Both the position numbers and the translations under genes were made by a program. A stretch of 64,000 bases of DNA, from the NCBI RefSeq assembly GCF_000144405.1, contig NC_014370.1, forward strand, positions 1,121,501 to 1,185,500, given 5' to 3'. This document shows, one piece after another, positions 17,951 through 27,070 of the stretch; the stretch's first letter is position 1, and every line of letters starts with the position of its first letter. Origin of the DNA: Prevotella melaninogenica ATCC 25845. GTDB lineage: Bacteria > Bacteroidota > Bacteroidia > Bacteroidales > Bacteroidaceae. The notes beneath the pieces are model-generated. The model worked only from the letters and a program-made list of their open reading frames with translations, was not told where the DNA came from and ran no database searches.

Positions 17951-19477
17951 TTAGTTATGCCCATAATGTAAATAAGAATTAACTTTTAAAACAATAAAAC
18001 TACGCGAATTACTATCTAATACAAAATAAAAAGATAATATTATTATCAATGTAGTTGAAATAAAAGAAATTGCAAAAAAAGACCAAATATCGCTTTGAAT
18101 AAGTCTTTCAGTAAAGAACGCTGTCCCAAAAGATACACATCCCAATAATGTTACAGCTAAAATAGTATGCACAACATAGTCATAAACAGAGAAACTACTT
18201 ATCTCATGCTTTAATGCCCATAAATAAATACCACATGCAATCAAGGATGTTATAAGGTTAAATATGAAAGCATATATATAAGAATGAGTCCAAAAAACAA
18301 TAAGATAAGTTATTCCTACAGATAACAAATACTCTATACCACAGAAGATATTTGCATTCTTTATATTCCCTGTTGCTGTAATTGCAGTATATAATAAAGG
18401 ATTAAAGCTATTAAAGAAGTTTTTAATCAATAGAATCTGACATATCACAATAGCACCTGTTGGAATTTCTTTTAACCATAATCCCATTAAAAAATCCATC
18501 TTTATAATAATTGGGATAGATATAAGTAGAATACAAATTGAAGAAAATTTACCGCCTATGGATATTAAATAATTCATGCGCTTATAGTCAGATTCTACAT
18601 AGCCCTTTATAATTTGAGGAGTAAATGCCGTCGTTATGTTTCCGATAAAGGAATAGAGCATTCCCTGAACTTGAGTAGCTATTCCAACAGCAGCGTTTAT
18701 GATTGTACCAAAAAAAAGATTAATAATAATATTAACACCTTGTTGTAAAACTGTTAACGACACATTTCCTAACAGAGTCCAACCAGAGAACTTTAGCAAC
18801 TTGGGGAATAACTCTCTATCTAAGATTTTAATAAAACGACTCTCAGAGAAATTCCTTAAACAATAAATGCGATAAAAGACTATAATACAAACAGATATAA
18901 CCATATATAGTATGCTATACAAAATAAGATGATCAAGCATACTATAAAGTGTTATAAAAGCTATTATAAGTTTCAAACAAGAACTCAATATTTCTATAAC
19001 TGCAAATACCCCAAACTGTTCATGTGAGGTTATCAGAGAATTATACGGAACTTGTGTTATGCCCAAAGCTGTAGAAATTATAGCTGATTGGTATACCCAG
19101 TTCGCAGCAAGCATTCTATCTGGACTTATAACTAATTGAGTATTAACAAACCATAACCCAACTGTTTCAGCAACAAAAATAAATAATCCAGCTAATCCTA
19201 CATGAATCATCAAAGCTGTAGAGAAAGTTCTTCTGGTTTTCTCAAAATCCTTCTCACCTAAGCTATATGTAATATATCGACTTGTAGCTCCACTAAGAGA
19301 AGAAGTCAACATATTTGCTAAAACTACTATACCCCCCACTAAATTATAAATACCATAATCTGATACGCCCAATGCCTGCAAAACAATACGAGAAGTGTAA
19401 AAACTTATTGCCATGCTAATAAACATGCGCATATAAAGCATACTGGCATTTTTTAAAATTACTTTATTGGATGACAT
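17951..19477 (-). CDS. wzx: Polysaccharide flippase (Wzx/RfbX-type, MOP superfamily)
   Basis: 508 residues with about 12-14 hydrophobic segments from residue 12 onward. The N-terminus MLYMRMFISMAISFYTSRIV followed by GVSDYGIYNLVGG is characteristic of Bacteroidales lipid-linked repeat-unit flippases. An inner-membrane protein moving undecaprenyl-linked units to the periplasm. It is the first gene of the leftward locus; a 157-bp gap follows it, whereas most later genes abut or overlap. Confidence 0.9.
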   Translation of the reverse strand: MSSNKVILKNASMLYMRMFISMAISFYTSRIVLQALGVSDYGIYNLVGGIVVLANMLTSSLSGATSRYITYSLGEKDFEKTRRTFSTALMIHVGLAGLFIFVAETVGLWFVNTQLVISPDRMLAANWVYQSAIISTALGITQVPYNSLITSHEQFGVFAVIEILSSCLKLIIAFITLYSMLDHLILYSILYMVISVCIIVFYRIYCLRNFSESRFIKILDRELFPKLLKFSGWTLLGNVSLTVLQQGVNIIINLFFGTIINAAVGIATQVQGMLYSFIGNITTAFTPQIIKGYVESDYKRMNYLISIGGKFSSICILLISIPIIIKMDFLMGLWLKEIPTGAIVICQILLIKNFFNSFNPLLYTAITATGNIKNANIFCGIEYLLSVGITYLIVFWTHSYIYAFIFNLITSLIACGIYLWALKHEISSFSVYDYVVHTILAVTLLGCVSFGTAFFTERLIQSDIWSFFAISFISTTLIIILSFYFVLDSNSRSFIVLKVNSYLHYGHN

Positions 19478-19624
19478 AAAATTATAGCAATATTATTCAG
19501 GAGAGAGAAAGTTGGTATTCTTTTAAGGTAAACGGAATTATAATACACTGGACCTTAAAAATACTAACCTAAACTATTATAACATTCTCACTTATATATT
19601 TTACATAAAAGAAACAATGTAAGG

Positions 19625-19632
19625 CAAACTTA
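19625..19632 (-). promoter_or_regulatory. Possible -7 box (TAAGTTTG) of the polysaccharide locus
   Basis: Matches TAnnTTTG on the minus strand about 150 bp before the flippase ATG. The nearest TTG upstream is 26 nt away, longer than the 19-20 nt seen at the better promoters in this window, so the call is tentative. Confidence 0.35.
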
Positions 19633-19714
19633 ACTCCTCTTATCATTTAAATTATCGACAAATATTGAGGCTATAAAAGAGCATTATTCCTCATAGTAGA
19701 ACTCTTCTAAATGC

Positions 19715-19780
19715 TTCCGAAGCAATCGGACACATTATCCGAAACCTTCGGACAGAGTGTACGGCACTGTCGGACAGAGA
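19715..19780. repeat. 22-nt periodic array A (TCCGAA..TCGGAC units)
   Basis: TCGGAC recurs at 19726, 19748 and 19770, exactly 22 nt apart. A preceding CCGAA/CGG block recurs in step at 19715, 19737 and 19759. Each unit holds a dyad such as TCCGAAACCTTCGGA. It lies between the DUF6078 gene stop and the start of the polysaccharide locus. Confidence 0.65.
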
Positions 19781-19832
19781 TAATTGATGATTTATAATGA
19801 ATGAATTAAAAGTTTTTATAGTTTAACCGAGT

Positions 19833-20300
19833 CTATTTATATTCATGAAAAGATAATGACTCAAATGTTCTGTCGTATCGAGGTGCATCGTAGCCATATT
19901 TTTTGAATATAGCTTTAATCTCTTCTGCCATCCTATATGTAAAGAGGTAGCCATTCTCAGCATTACCGTAACGATAGAAATTACTTCGTCCTCGAAAGTA
20001 GGAATATATTTCATTGCGGAGGTCGGGTAAGTCCTTACGGCGCACCTCGTCAAAGAAGTGAGTGAAACCTGCATGACAAGTTACTAACTTTTTATCATGA
20101 AATTTCCTGCAACAGCCATCCACAAGGTTCTCTGGTAAGAGTGCAGATGGGTAAATAGCTCCACCCCATGTGTTGGTAGATGGTTGTAGTTTGAAATATA
20201 AATGATGCAGGCAGTTCTCTTTTACAGAACAAGATTCCAAAAAGCAAGCTTCATAACTTTTAGGGAAAGTTTCTAAGCTCAGCGATTCGTTTATTTCCAT
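19833..20300 (-). CDS. DUF6078 family protein
   Basis: 155 residues, cytoplasmic, no signal peptide. It has the family layout I associate with DUF6078: an early Cys cluster (C19, C24, C30), a second Cys pair VDGCCRKFHDKK, then CHAGFTHFFDEVRRKDLPDLR and FYRYGNAENGYLFT. The cysteines could bind a metal. Function unknown; the family is confined to Bacteroidales. It is transcribed alone toward the polysaccharide locus but separated from it by 355 bp. Confidence 0.75.
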   Translation of the reverse strand: MEINESLSLETFPKSYEACFLESCSVKENCLHHLYFKLQPSTNTWGGAIYPSALLPENLVDGCCRKFHDKKLVTCHAGFTHFFDEVRRKDLPDLRNEIYSYFRGRSNFYRYGNAENGYLFTYRMAEEIKAIFKKYGYDAPRYDRTFESLSFHEYK

Positions 20301-20711
20301 TGGTTAATCATAATATTAAGATACTCTAAGATTAGATAAGGGAAAAAGAACAAAACAAAGAAGACGTAGATACCGATTAAGGCTAAAAAGAGAAAATATC
20401 ATCTCCTCCCTACAAACAATGATTAGTTTGCAGGCTGACAACTATCAAGGTTCCTCCACATAAGAACGAATGGGCAAAAACAAATAGACGTGGTACAGTA
20501 ACAATCGTTAACTTAAACAACAAAAACTGTGTTGGTCAATTCAGTAGATGCTTCGTTCGCAGAATCTTTCTGTTAATAGTTCTAATTTCCTTTATTATGG
20601 GTACAAAATTAAATAAAAAAAATGAGAAAAGAAAGAAAATTCATAGAATATTTGTAGGCAAACGATATAAAAAAGAAAGAAATGACAACAAAGCCTGACC
20701 CACCAACTGTC

Positions 20712-20732
20712 CCCTCCCCCATAGGGAGGGGG
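20712..20732. repeat. G/C-rich inverted repeat
   Basis: CCCCTCCC and GGGAGGGG flank a 5-nt loop, giving a very stable 8-bp hairpin in an AT-rich surround. No T-run follows on either strand, so it is not a classical terminator. It may be the remnant of a larger dispersed repeat. Confidence 0.5.
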
Positions 20733-20826
20733 AGTAATCACCGAGATACCCCGCACGTATGATGACAAAGCTAAGACATAATGACATAGGGACAAACCCA
20801 ATGCTCCAGCCATATATCCTGCATTG

Positions 20827-20998
20827 AAATATGTCATTAAAGAAAATGTTTTTATGTCATTCTGTCATCAATTAAAATATGTCATTATGGCTATATAACA
20901 TATTTATTCACACAAACTATATTGAATATGTCATTAAAAATATGTCTTTTTGTCATTCTGGCTTAACATTATCTATACTTTTATGTCATTCTGTATTG
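20827..20998 (+). repeat. TGTCATT repeat cluster upstream of the barrel/PagL pair
   Basis: Degenerate copies of a unit of about 42 nt, roughly AATATGTCATTAAAG followed by TATGTCATTCTGTC, start near 20828, 20875 and 20924, with a partial one at 20980. The same unit recurs downstream of the gene pair at 23273-23364. Confidence 0.65.
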
Positions 20999-21060
20999 TA
21001 TTCTCTATCTTTATATGTATGAAAAAGCCACAAGATATCAATGGTTTGAAGAAAAATCAC

Positions 21061-21068
21061 TATCTTTG
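21061..21068 (+). promoter_or_regulatory. -7 box (TATCTTTG) for the outer membrane barrel gene
   Basis: Perfect TAnnTTTG 24 bp before the ATG at 21093. The expected TTG about 20 nt upstream is not evident; one lies at 21046-21048, too close. Confidence 0.5.
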
Positions 21069-21092
21069 CATCAGAATCAGTTTTCCTAAAAA

Positions 21093-21842
21093 ATGAAAAA
21101 GATTATATTGATTGCTGCCATCCTTTTAGGGGCATTAACAAACGGACACGCTCAGGTAATAAACAAGAACTACGCAAAGCGTATTGGACAAGCCGTTAAA
21201 GAAGGCTACCAGGACGTTAAAGGGGTTATTGTTCAAGATACCAAACCAACTGGTGAACATACGATTTGGGACATCTACGCAGCCCCAAAAGTGGGATTAA
21301 ACTTATCTAACCTCTCTGGCATTGATGGAAAAATGAAAGTTGGAGTTGTTGCAGGTACTTATTTTGAAGTATTTATTGCTAACAATATTGCTATTGATGC
21401 AGAGCTACTTTATAGTCACCAAGGTTCTTCTGGGGTCTATCGTAATATTGATACCACAGACGACTATGGGAACCCTGTTGTACAATCGTATGGTCCATAT
21501 AACTTTAACTTGCACTATTTCAATATGAACTATCTTGTACGTTGGTATCCTTGGGCAGATTTACCTTGGAGTTTCACAGCAGGAGTACACACAGGCTATC
21601 TCATCAGTGGACACGCTAAGCAAAAGAATGGAGAAGATATTAATTTAAAGAATAGCATCTATAGAGGCGATGTATCTATTCCTATCGGTGTCAGCTACGA
21701 ATGGAAACAATGGCAGATAGAAGGACGTTACAGCCTATCCCTCAGAAAATTAACAAAAAACACTGAAGCAAAGGATTTGTTAAAGAATGCTCGCAACAGT
21801 ATATTGGAAGTAACACTTGGCTACAGAATACAGGTGCTCTGA
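21093..21842 (+). CDS. Outer membrane beta-barrel protein (PorT-like family)
   Basis: 249 residues. A Sec signal peptide MKKIILIAAILLGALTNGHAQ ends in a GHA-Q cleavage site. The mature part alternates aromatic and polar residues as in small barrels (PKVGLNLSNLSG near residue 68, FEVFIANNIAIDAELLYSHQ, ISGHAKQKNG, EVTLGYRIQVL at the end). The last residues end in the alternating hydrophobic pattern of a final beta strand. Role unknown, perhaps a structural or porin-like barrel. The next gene, also a barrel, starts 16 bp later, so they form a pair. Confidence 0.8.
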   Translation: MKKIILIAAILLGALTNGHAQVINKNYAKRIGQAVKEGYQDVKGVIVQDTKPTGEHTIWDIYAAPKVGLNLSNLSGIDGKMKVGVVAGTYFEVFIANNIAIDAELLYSHQGSSGVYRNIDTTDDYGNPVVQSYGPYNFNLHYFNMNYLVRWYPWADLPWSFTAGVHTGYLISGHAKQKNGEDINLKNSIYRGDVSIPIGVSYEWKQWQIEGRYSLSLRKLTKNTEAKDLLKNARNSILEVTLGYRIQVL

Positions 21843-21858
21843 TGCCGTTTGAAGACAA

Positions 21859-23103
21859 GTGAGAAAACTCCTTTTCATACCTTTTTTACTACTCTCTGCA
21901 GTTGCTTCTGCAGAGGAGTTTGATTCTATCGCTATACCCAAAGTAGGTATAGAGGTGCATTATACGCCTGCCCAAACCTTATGTTTAGATAAGGAGCCAC
22001 GTATCTGGACTAAGACGAAAGAGACGCATGCCATAGCTGCACAACTAAATATCACACCTTCAGAGAATGATTTTGTACGTGATTATAACTACCCAACCTT
22101 CTCTGTTGGCCTGCGTTATAACTTCAACCATGGGACAACGATGCATAAAGACAATCCATGGGGAGAAGCACAGCCAGTAGACTACACCAGTAAATTAGGC
22201 AACTTTCTGACACTCTATGGCACTTTTAATCGTCCACTTTATCGTAGTAAGCACTGGCAATGGGGCTATTACTTAGGCACTGGCGTAGGCTATACTTCGC
22301 TAAAATACAACCAGAAGAACAATATTGACAACGAATATATTGGTTCACACCTTAATATCTTCTTCACAGCAGGACTGTACGGACAATATAAGGTAGCGAA
22401 GGAATGGAGCATTAAGGCTGGATTAGACTTCGCACACCATAGTAATGGAGCTATGGCACGACCCAACAAAGGCGCAAACTATTTAGGTCCATTCCTGGGT
22501 ATTGTATACGAACCAGAGAAAGAGACAACAAAGGTTGCAAAGGGGAACACACTTCCTAAAAATCCCTTCCAAAAGTATTGGCTTACAGAATTTACACTTG
22601 GAGTAGGTGGTAAAACCTTAATAGAGGATTGGCAACAAACACAATTTGAAACACCGCAAGGACATCCTGACTATCGTAAGGAGCAGTTTGCTTTCTACGG
22701 AGCCTATTCTTTCCATACTCACCTACTCTATCGTTATGCACGTCGCTGGGCATCTGGCATAGGCTTTGGTCTTTTCTATGGAGATTATGCCAGTAGAGTT
22801 GCACAACATGATAAGGAACATGGATACATCGGAGAGAAGCATAGTCCGTGGTCACTTAGCATCGAAGGTCGTCACGAGATCTTTTATGGTAACATGTCTG
22901 TTCGTGTCAGCTTAGGCTATTACCTCTACCGACACATGGGTTATAAATCACGCAATGGATTGGAAAGACCTTATCATGAACAAGTTGGTGTGTTTTATAG
23001 TTTCCCTAAGCTAAAGAATCTTACTTTAGGCTTTAGCGTTAATGCACATGCAACGAAGGCAGACTTCACAGAATTACAAATAACAATGCCTGTGAGACTA
23101 TAA
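21859..23103 (+). CDS. PagL-like lipid A deacylase / acyloxyacyl hydrolase with extra C-terminal domain
   Basis: 414 residues, starting at a GTG (21859); the only nearby ATG, at 21842, is out of frame and stops after six codons. Signal peptide RKLLFIPFLLLSAVASA. The PagL-type active-site motif is H193-x-S195-N196 in FAHHSNGAMA, followed by PNKGANYLG. PagL itself has a Glu at the GIE position where this protein has N207. An outer-membrane esterase that would remove a lipid A 3-O-acyl chain. PagL is about 170 residues; here a second strand-rich half (about 240-414) is added. The pair is flanked by TGTCATT repeats on both sides. Confidence 0.75.
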   Translation: MRKLLFIPFLLLSAVASAEEFDSIAIPKVGIEVHYTPAQTLCLDKEPRIWTKTKETHAIAAQLNITPSENDFVRDYNYPTFSVGLRYNFNHGTTMHKDNPWGEAQPVDYTSKLGNFLTLYGTFNRPLYRSKHWQWGYYLGTGVGYTSLKYNQKNNIDNEYIGSHLNIFFTAGLYGQYKVAKEWSIKAGLDFAHHSNGAMARPNKGANYLGPFLGIVYEPEKETTKVAKGNTLPKNPFQKYWLTEFTLGVGGKTLIEDWQQTQFETPQGHPDYRKEQFAFYGAYSFHTHLLYRYARRWASGIGFGLFYGDYASRVAQHDKEHGYIGEKHSPWSLSIEGRHEIFYGNMSVRVSLGYYLYRHMGYKSRNGLERPYHEQVGVFYSFPKLKNLTLGFSVNAHATKADFTELQITMPVRL

Positions 23104-23147
23104 AACAAGACAGAAAGACAAGAGTTTAGACAGAATGACAAATATTT

Positions 23148-23364
23148 AGACAGAATGACATAAAGACATATTGTTTTAATGACATATTTTGTTGTTTGGA
23201 AAGAAGTTAAGTATAGGCTATCAGACAGAACTACATAAGATATCTTAATTCACAGCCTACACGTCCCATATTAAAATATGTCATTAAAGCAATATGTCTT
23301 TATGTCATTCTGTCTTCCCTTAGAATATGTCATTAAAGCAATATGTCTTTATGTCATTCTGTCT
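23148..23364. repeat. TGTCATT repeats: two direct copies and one inverted copy
   Basis: Direct copies at 23273-23315 and 23323-23364 are almost identical over 42 nt and 49 nt apart. An inverted copy lies at 23148-23190. The inverted copy can pair with 23273-23315 over about 43 nt, forming a long hairpin after the PagL-like gene. Shorter AGACAGAATGACA fragments lie between them and at the fmt stop codon. Confidence 0.8.
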
Positions 23365-23373
23365 AAACTATCG

Positions 23374-24396
23374 TCATTCTGTCTGGAAGAGGTACTTCTC
23401 TATATCCTTAAACCCATTTAAGAATGAGCGAACATCCATTCGTTTCTTACCTGTCAACTGAATATCAAGAAGTTCCAAGAGGTTATCAGACGTATTGACA
23501 TAGAGACGGGTCTTTTCTACAACGAGTGTACCAGGGGTACCTACAGAGGTACGATCTGACTTTGCCGTCTTATAAACCTTCATTACCAAAGGTTTTACCC
23601 CATTGTCTTCAATAGAACAGAGTGTACTCCAAGTGCCAGGATAAGGACTAAGTCCACGCACAAAATCATAAACTTTCTTAGCAGACTGGTTCCAATTAAT
23701 TTCGCATGTCTCCTTGAATATCTTCGGTGCATGATGTAATTCAGCATCTTCACACACCTGAGGAGCACTTATGCCATCAAGAACTGCAGAGAAATCAACA
23801 TTATCCAAACTATCTTTAGGCAATTTAGATGCAATGAGATCGATTGTTTCCATAGCAATCTTTGCACCCAAATACATCAAGCCATCATAGACATACTCAA
23901 CATCAGCTGTATCAGGAATAGCAAATGGTTTTTGAAGGATAATGCGACCAGTATCTATGTCTTTATCAAGGAAGAAGGTCGTCACACCTGTCTCGGTCTC
24001 ACCATTGATAACCGCCCAGTTGATAGGAGCAGCACCACGGTACTGCGGAAGCAAGGCTGCATGTACATTAAACGTACCCAGGCGAGGCATACTCCACACT
24101 ATCTCCGGCAACATACGAAAGGCTACAACCACCTGCATATCAGCTTTATAAGAACGCAATTCATCTATAAAATCAGCATCCTTCATCTTTACAGGCTGCA
24201 AAACAGGCAAGTTATGTTCAAGTGCATAGAGTTTCACCGGTGATGGCTGCAGCTGTTCTTGATGACGTCCAACAGGTTTATCAGGCTGTGTGACTACAGC
24301 TACAACATTATATCCATTCTCAACTAATGCTTTCAACGACTCCACAGCAAACTCTGGAGTACCCATGAAAACAATACGTATATTTTCTTTTTTCAT
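23374..24396 (-). CDS. fmt: Methionyl-tRNA formyltransferase
   Basis: 340 residues. IVFMGTPEFAVESL opens the formyltransferase domain. FNVHAALLPQYRGAAPINWAV contains the catalytic Asn/His region, and the C-terminal OB-like domain follows INWNQSAKKVYDFVRGLSPYPG. It adds formate from 10-formyl-THF to initiator Met-tRNA. Last gene of tsaC-clc-fmt; 57 bp separate it from clc. Its final codons and stop are formed by the AGACAGAATGA repeat unit, so the C-terminus has been reshaped by the adjacent repeats. Confidence 0.97.
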   Translation of the reverse strand: MKKENIRIVFMGTPEFAVESLKALVENGYNVVAVVTQPDKPVGRHQEQLQPSPVKLYALEHNLPVLQPVKMKDADFIDELRSYKADMQVVVAFRMLPEIVWSMPRLGTFNVHAALLPQYRGAAPINWAVINGETETGVTTFFLDKDIDTGRIILQKPFAIPDTADVEYVYDGLMYLGAKIAMETIDLIASKLPKDSLDNVDFSAVLDGISAPQVCEDAELHHAPKIFKETCEINWNQSAKKVYDFVRGLSPYPGTWSTLCSIEDNGVKPLVMKVYKTAKSDRTSVGTPGTLVVEKTRLYVNTSDNLLELLDIQLTGKKRMDVRSFLNGFKDIEKYLFQTE

Positions 24397-24453
24397 TATC
24401 TTTGGGAATTTAACAAGAGATGAGATAATAAGTAAGAGACGGCAGATACCTAT

Positions 24454-26250
24454 TTATTCTGCACTAAAGTCTGCTACAAACTGACGATACATACTATAAA
24501 GGCGAGCTCGAGAGATATAGCCAACCAACTGGCTATCGATATTCACAACAGGTAAATACTGTGCACCCGTACGTTCAAAAGTCTTCATCACATCCTCCAT
24601 TGGGTCGTTGACACCGAGCATTGCTGCTGGTGGCGACATCAATTGATTGACATGGAAACGGTGATAAAGTTCTGTACGGAAAATAATATGTCGTAGATTG
24701 TTAATATCAATCTCACCTAATAACTTACGAGACTCATCGAGCACAGGAATATAATCATTGCGACTTGAACTGATAGCATGAATAAGCTTTCCCATCTCCA
24801 TATCCGGTCCGACAGATGTAAAGTCATGATCGATAATCTTATCCATACTCATCAAAGTGAGGATAGACTTATCTGTATGGTGTGTGAGAAGTTTACCTTG
24901 CTTTGCCAAACGTACAGCATATATACTATGATGTTCAAAGATATTTATCGTAAGATAAGAACTGATAGTCACGATAATCAATGGGATGAAGAGTTGATAA
25001 CCGCCTGTTAGCTCGGCAATCAGGAAGATACCCGTCAAAGGTGCATGCATCACAGCCGACATCACAGCTGCCATACCATAGAGCGTAAAGTTCTTCTCTG
25101 GAATATAAACACCAAGTTGCTCCATATTCCAAAAACGAGCAAAGAAGAAACCACCAAAGCCACCGATGAACAAAGAAGGCGCAAAGGTTCCACCACAACC
25201 GCCTGCACCATTTGTTGCACTGGTTGCAAAGACCTTCGTCATTACAACTAATCCCACATAAAGCAGTAAGAAATTTGACTTTTCAGCAAACATAGAACCA
25301 CTCATGATTTGCATCCAGTCAGCCTCTGTCTTTCCTTCTATAAACAATCTCAAACTATCATAGCCTTCACCATAGAGAGAGGGAAAGAGGAAAATAAGTG
25401 GAGAAAGCACCAAGCCTCCCACAAGAAGTTTCAGATAAGGCTTAGAAGAAAGTTTCCCATAACCATTCTCACACCATGACATTAAGCGCATGAAGTAGAG
25501 TGATACAAAACCGCAAGCGATACCTAACAAGATTGTTGGTGGAACGCGATCAAGTCCCCAGATGTTATCCATTTGGAAATGAAACATTGACGAACCACCT
25601 GTGAAGAAATAGGAGAAACACGTTGCCGTCACTGATGCAATCAATATCGGCAAAAGAGAAGCCATGGTCAAATCGACCATCAACACTTCCAATGTAAATA
25701 CCAATCCTGCTATTGGAGCCTTGAAAATACCAGATACAGCCGCCGTTGCACCACAACCCACAAGAAGCATGAGTGTGCGATTATCTAAATTAAAGATACG
25801 TCCGAGGTTACTACCAATAGCTGAACCCGTCAACACAATAGGTGCCTCTGCTCCTACCGAACCACCAAAACCAATTGTAATGGCAGAAGCAACGATAGAC
25901 GACCAAGTATTATGAGCTTTCAAACGAGATTGTTTCGTAGAAATAGCATAGAGGACACGCGTAATACCATGCGAAATATTATCACGTACAACATACTTAA
26001 CAAATAGACTTGTCAGCCAAATACCTACGATTGGATAGATGAGATAGAGCCAGTTAATCGTTGCAACATCGAAACCTGAGGTTACTAATTCCTCTATCAA
26101 TTTGATAATAAAGTGAAGAATATATGCTGCCAATGAAGCAAGAAGACCAATAGCAAACGCCAGTACTAAGACTAACTCGCGATTGGAAACATGATTCTTT
26201 CGCCAATTATCAAGTCGAGAAATAATCTCCTGACTATCTGATACTTTCAT
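24454..26250 (-). CDS. CLC-type chloride channel/transporter with C-terminal CBS pair
   Basis: 598 residues. About ten membrane helices include the selectivity loops GSVGAEAP (variant of GxxGPE; the gating-type Glu is in GAEAP) and GAGGCGGTFAPSLFIGG. The C-terminal cytoplasmic tail has two CBS domains (about residues 465-590). Probably a Cl-/H+ exchanger or channel in the inner membrane, with nucleotide sensing by CBS. It lies 12 bp from tsaC and is co-transcribed. Confidence 0.92.
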   Translation of the reverse strand: MKVSDSQEIISRLDNWRKNHVSNRELVLVLAFAIGLLASLAAYILHFIIKLIEELVTSGFDVATINWLYLIYPIVGIWLTSLFVKYVVRDNISHGITRVLYAISTKQSRLKAHNTWSSIVASAITIGFGGSVGAEAPIVLTGSAIGSNLGRIFNLDNRTLMLLVGCGATAAVSGIFKAPIAGLVFTLEVLMVDLTMASLLPILIASVTATCFSYFFTGGSSMFHFQMDNIWGLDRVPPTILLGIACGFVSLYFMRLMSWCENGYGKLSSKPYLKLLVGGLVLSPLIFLFPSLYGEGYDSLRLFIEGKTEADWMQIMSGSMFAEKSNFLLLYVGLVVMTKVFATSATNGAGGCGGTFAPSLFIGGFGGFFFARFWNMEQLGVYIPEKNFTLYGMAAVMSAVMHAPLTGIFLIAELTGGYQLFIPLIIVTISSYLTINIFEHHSIYAVRLAKQGKLLTHHTDKSILTLMSMDKIIDHDFTSVGPDMEMGKLIHAISSSRNDYIPVLDESRKLLGEIDINNLRHIIFRTELYHRFHVNQLMSPPAAMLGVNDPMEDVMKTFERTGAQYLPVVNIDSQLVGYISRARLYSMYRQFVADFSAE

Positions 26251-26262
26251 CTATCTATTCAA

Positions 26263-26832
26263 TTATTTCCTTATAACTTTTACTTCGCCATCAGCAGCCA
26301 ATTTGATAATGCTGGATGGAGTATGTGGTTTGTGCTCCTGACGTCTTGACTCACAAACATAGTCAACACCATCAAGAATCTCCTGTGAGATATCACGATA
26401 ATTCTGCGCAGCAGGTTCACCACTGACATTTGCCGAAGTACTTACAATAGCCTTCTGGAATCGATAGCATAACTCATGTGAGAAAGGCTCCTTTGTAATG
26501 CGAATACCTATAGAGCCATCTTCTGCTATCAGATTTGGGGCAAGATTAACAGCACCATCAAGAATCAATGTTGTTGGTTTCTCAACAGCTTCTATCAACT
26601 GCCAAGCAACATCAGGAACATTGCGAACATAACGCTGAAGTCGGTTATCAGAATCAACTAAGCAAATAAGAGCCTTCGAATCGTCTCTGCGTTTCAAGGC
26701 ATATACCTTTGCTACAGCTTCCGCATTGGTAGCATCGCAACCTATACCCCACACTGTATCAGTTGGGTAAAGAATGATACCACCCTTTCTCATCACTTCA
26801 ATCGCTTTCTTGATGTCGTCTTCCTGTTTCAT
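26263..26832 (-). CDS. tsaC: L-threonylcarbamoyladenylate synthase (Sua5/YrdC family)
   Basis: 189 residues, the single-domain YrdC size (no Sua5 C-terminal domain). GGIILYPTDTVWGIGCDA near residue 17, KRRDDSKAL, IVSTSANVSGEPA. It makes threonylcarbamoyl-AMP from threonine, bicarbonate and ATP for the t6A modification at tRNA position 37. First gene of the operon, behind a well-formed promoter. Confidence 0.95.
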   Translation of the reverse strand: MKQEDDIKKAIEVMRKGGIILYPTDTVWGIGCDATNAEAVAKVYALKRRDDSKALICLVDSDNRLQRYVRNVPDVAWQLIEAVEKPTTLILDGAVNLAPNLIAEDGSIGIRITKEPFSHELCYRFQKAIVSTSANVSGEPAAQNYRDISQEILDGVDYVCESRRQEHKPHTPSSIIKLAADGEVKVIRK

Positions 26833-26874
26833 CTTCTGTTATTGTTTTTTCTTTCTAAGTATTATAAGTATTCG

Positions 26875-26904
26875 CAAAGTTAGATTAAAAAAACGAGAAC
26901 ACAA
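26875..26904 (-). promoter_or_regulatory. Promoter of tsaC-clc-fmt
   Basis: Minus strand TTG (26904-26902), 19-nt spacer, TAACTTTG (26882-26875), about 43 bp before the tsaC ATG. Full match to the Bacteroidetes -33/-7 pattern. Confidence 0.75.
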
Positions 26905-27070
26905 AACAAAAACTACAAAAAGAAAGTCTACAAAGAGTTTTACAGCCTGATATAACTTTCAAACGAAAAATCTTCCATATGATTACTTTTGACTGAACAA
27001 TTCTATACTAACTACAAATTGCCTCCTTCTAATCAATGTTTAGCAAGACATTCTATACTCGACACCATTG

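Larger units (their letters stand above)
19478..19832. other. 355-bp gap upstream of the polysaccharide locus
   Basis: No gene seen. It contains a minus-strand TAAGTTTG box (19625-19632) that could be the -7 element for the flippase and the locus. No correctly spaced TTG lies upstream of it. An array of 22-nt dyad units (19715-19780) follows. Confidence 0.5.
20301..21092. other. 792-bp non-coding region with repeats
   Basis: Holds a G/C-rich inverted repeat (20712-20732), a cluster of TGTCATT-type repeats (20827-20998) and a -7 box for the outer membrane gene (21061-21068). An 80-codon minus-strand frame at 20595-20837 is low-complexity and overlaps the repeats, so I do not call it. Nothing recognisable lies between 20301 and 20700. 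Confidence 0.5.

Noticed and set aside
20595..20837. 80-codon minus-strand frame rich in Phe and Tyr
   Set aside because: Covers the G/C-rich inverted repeat and AT-rich filler; looks like translated non-coding sequence.
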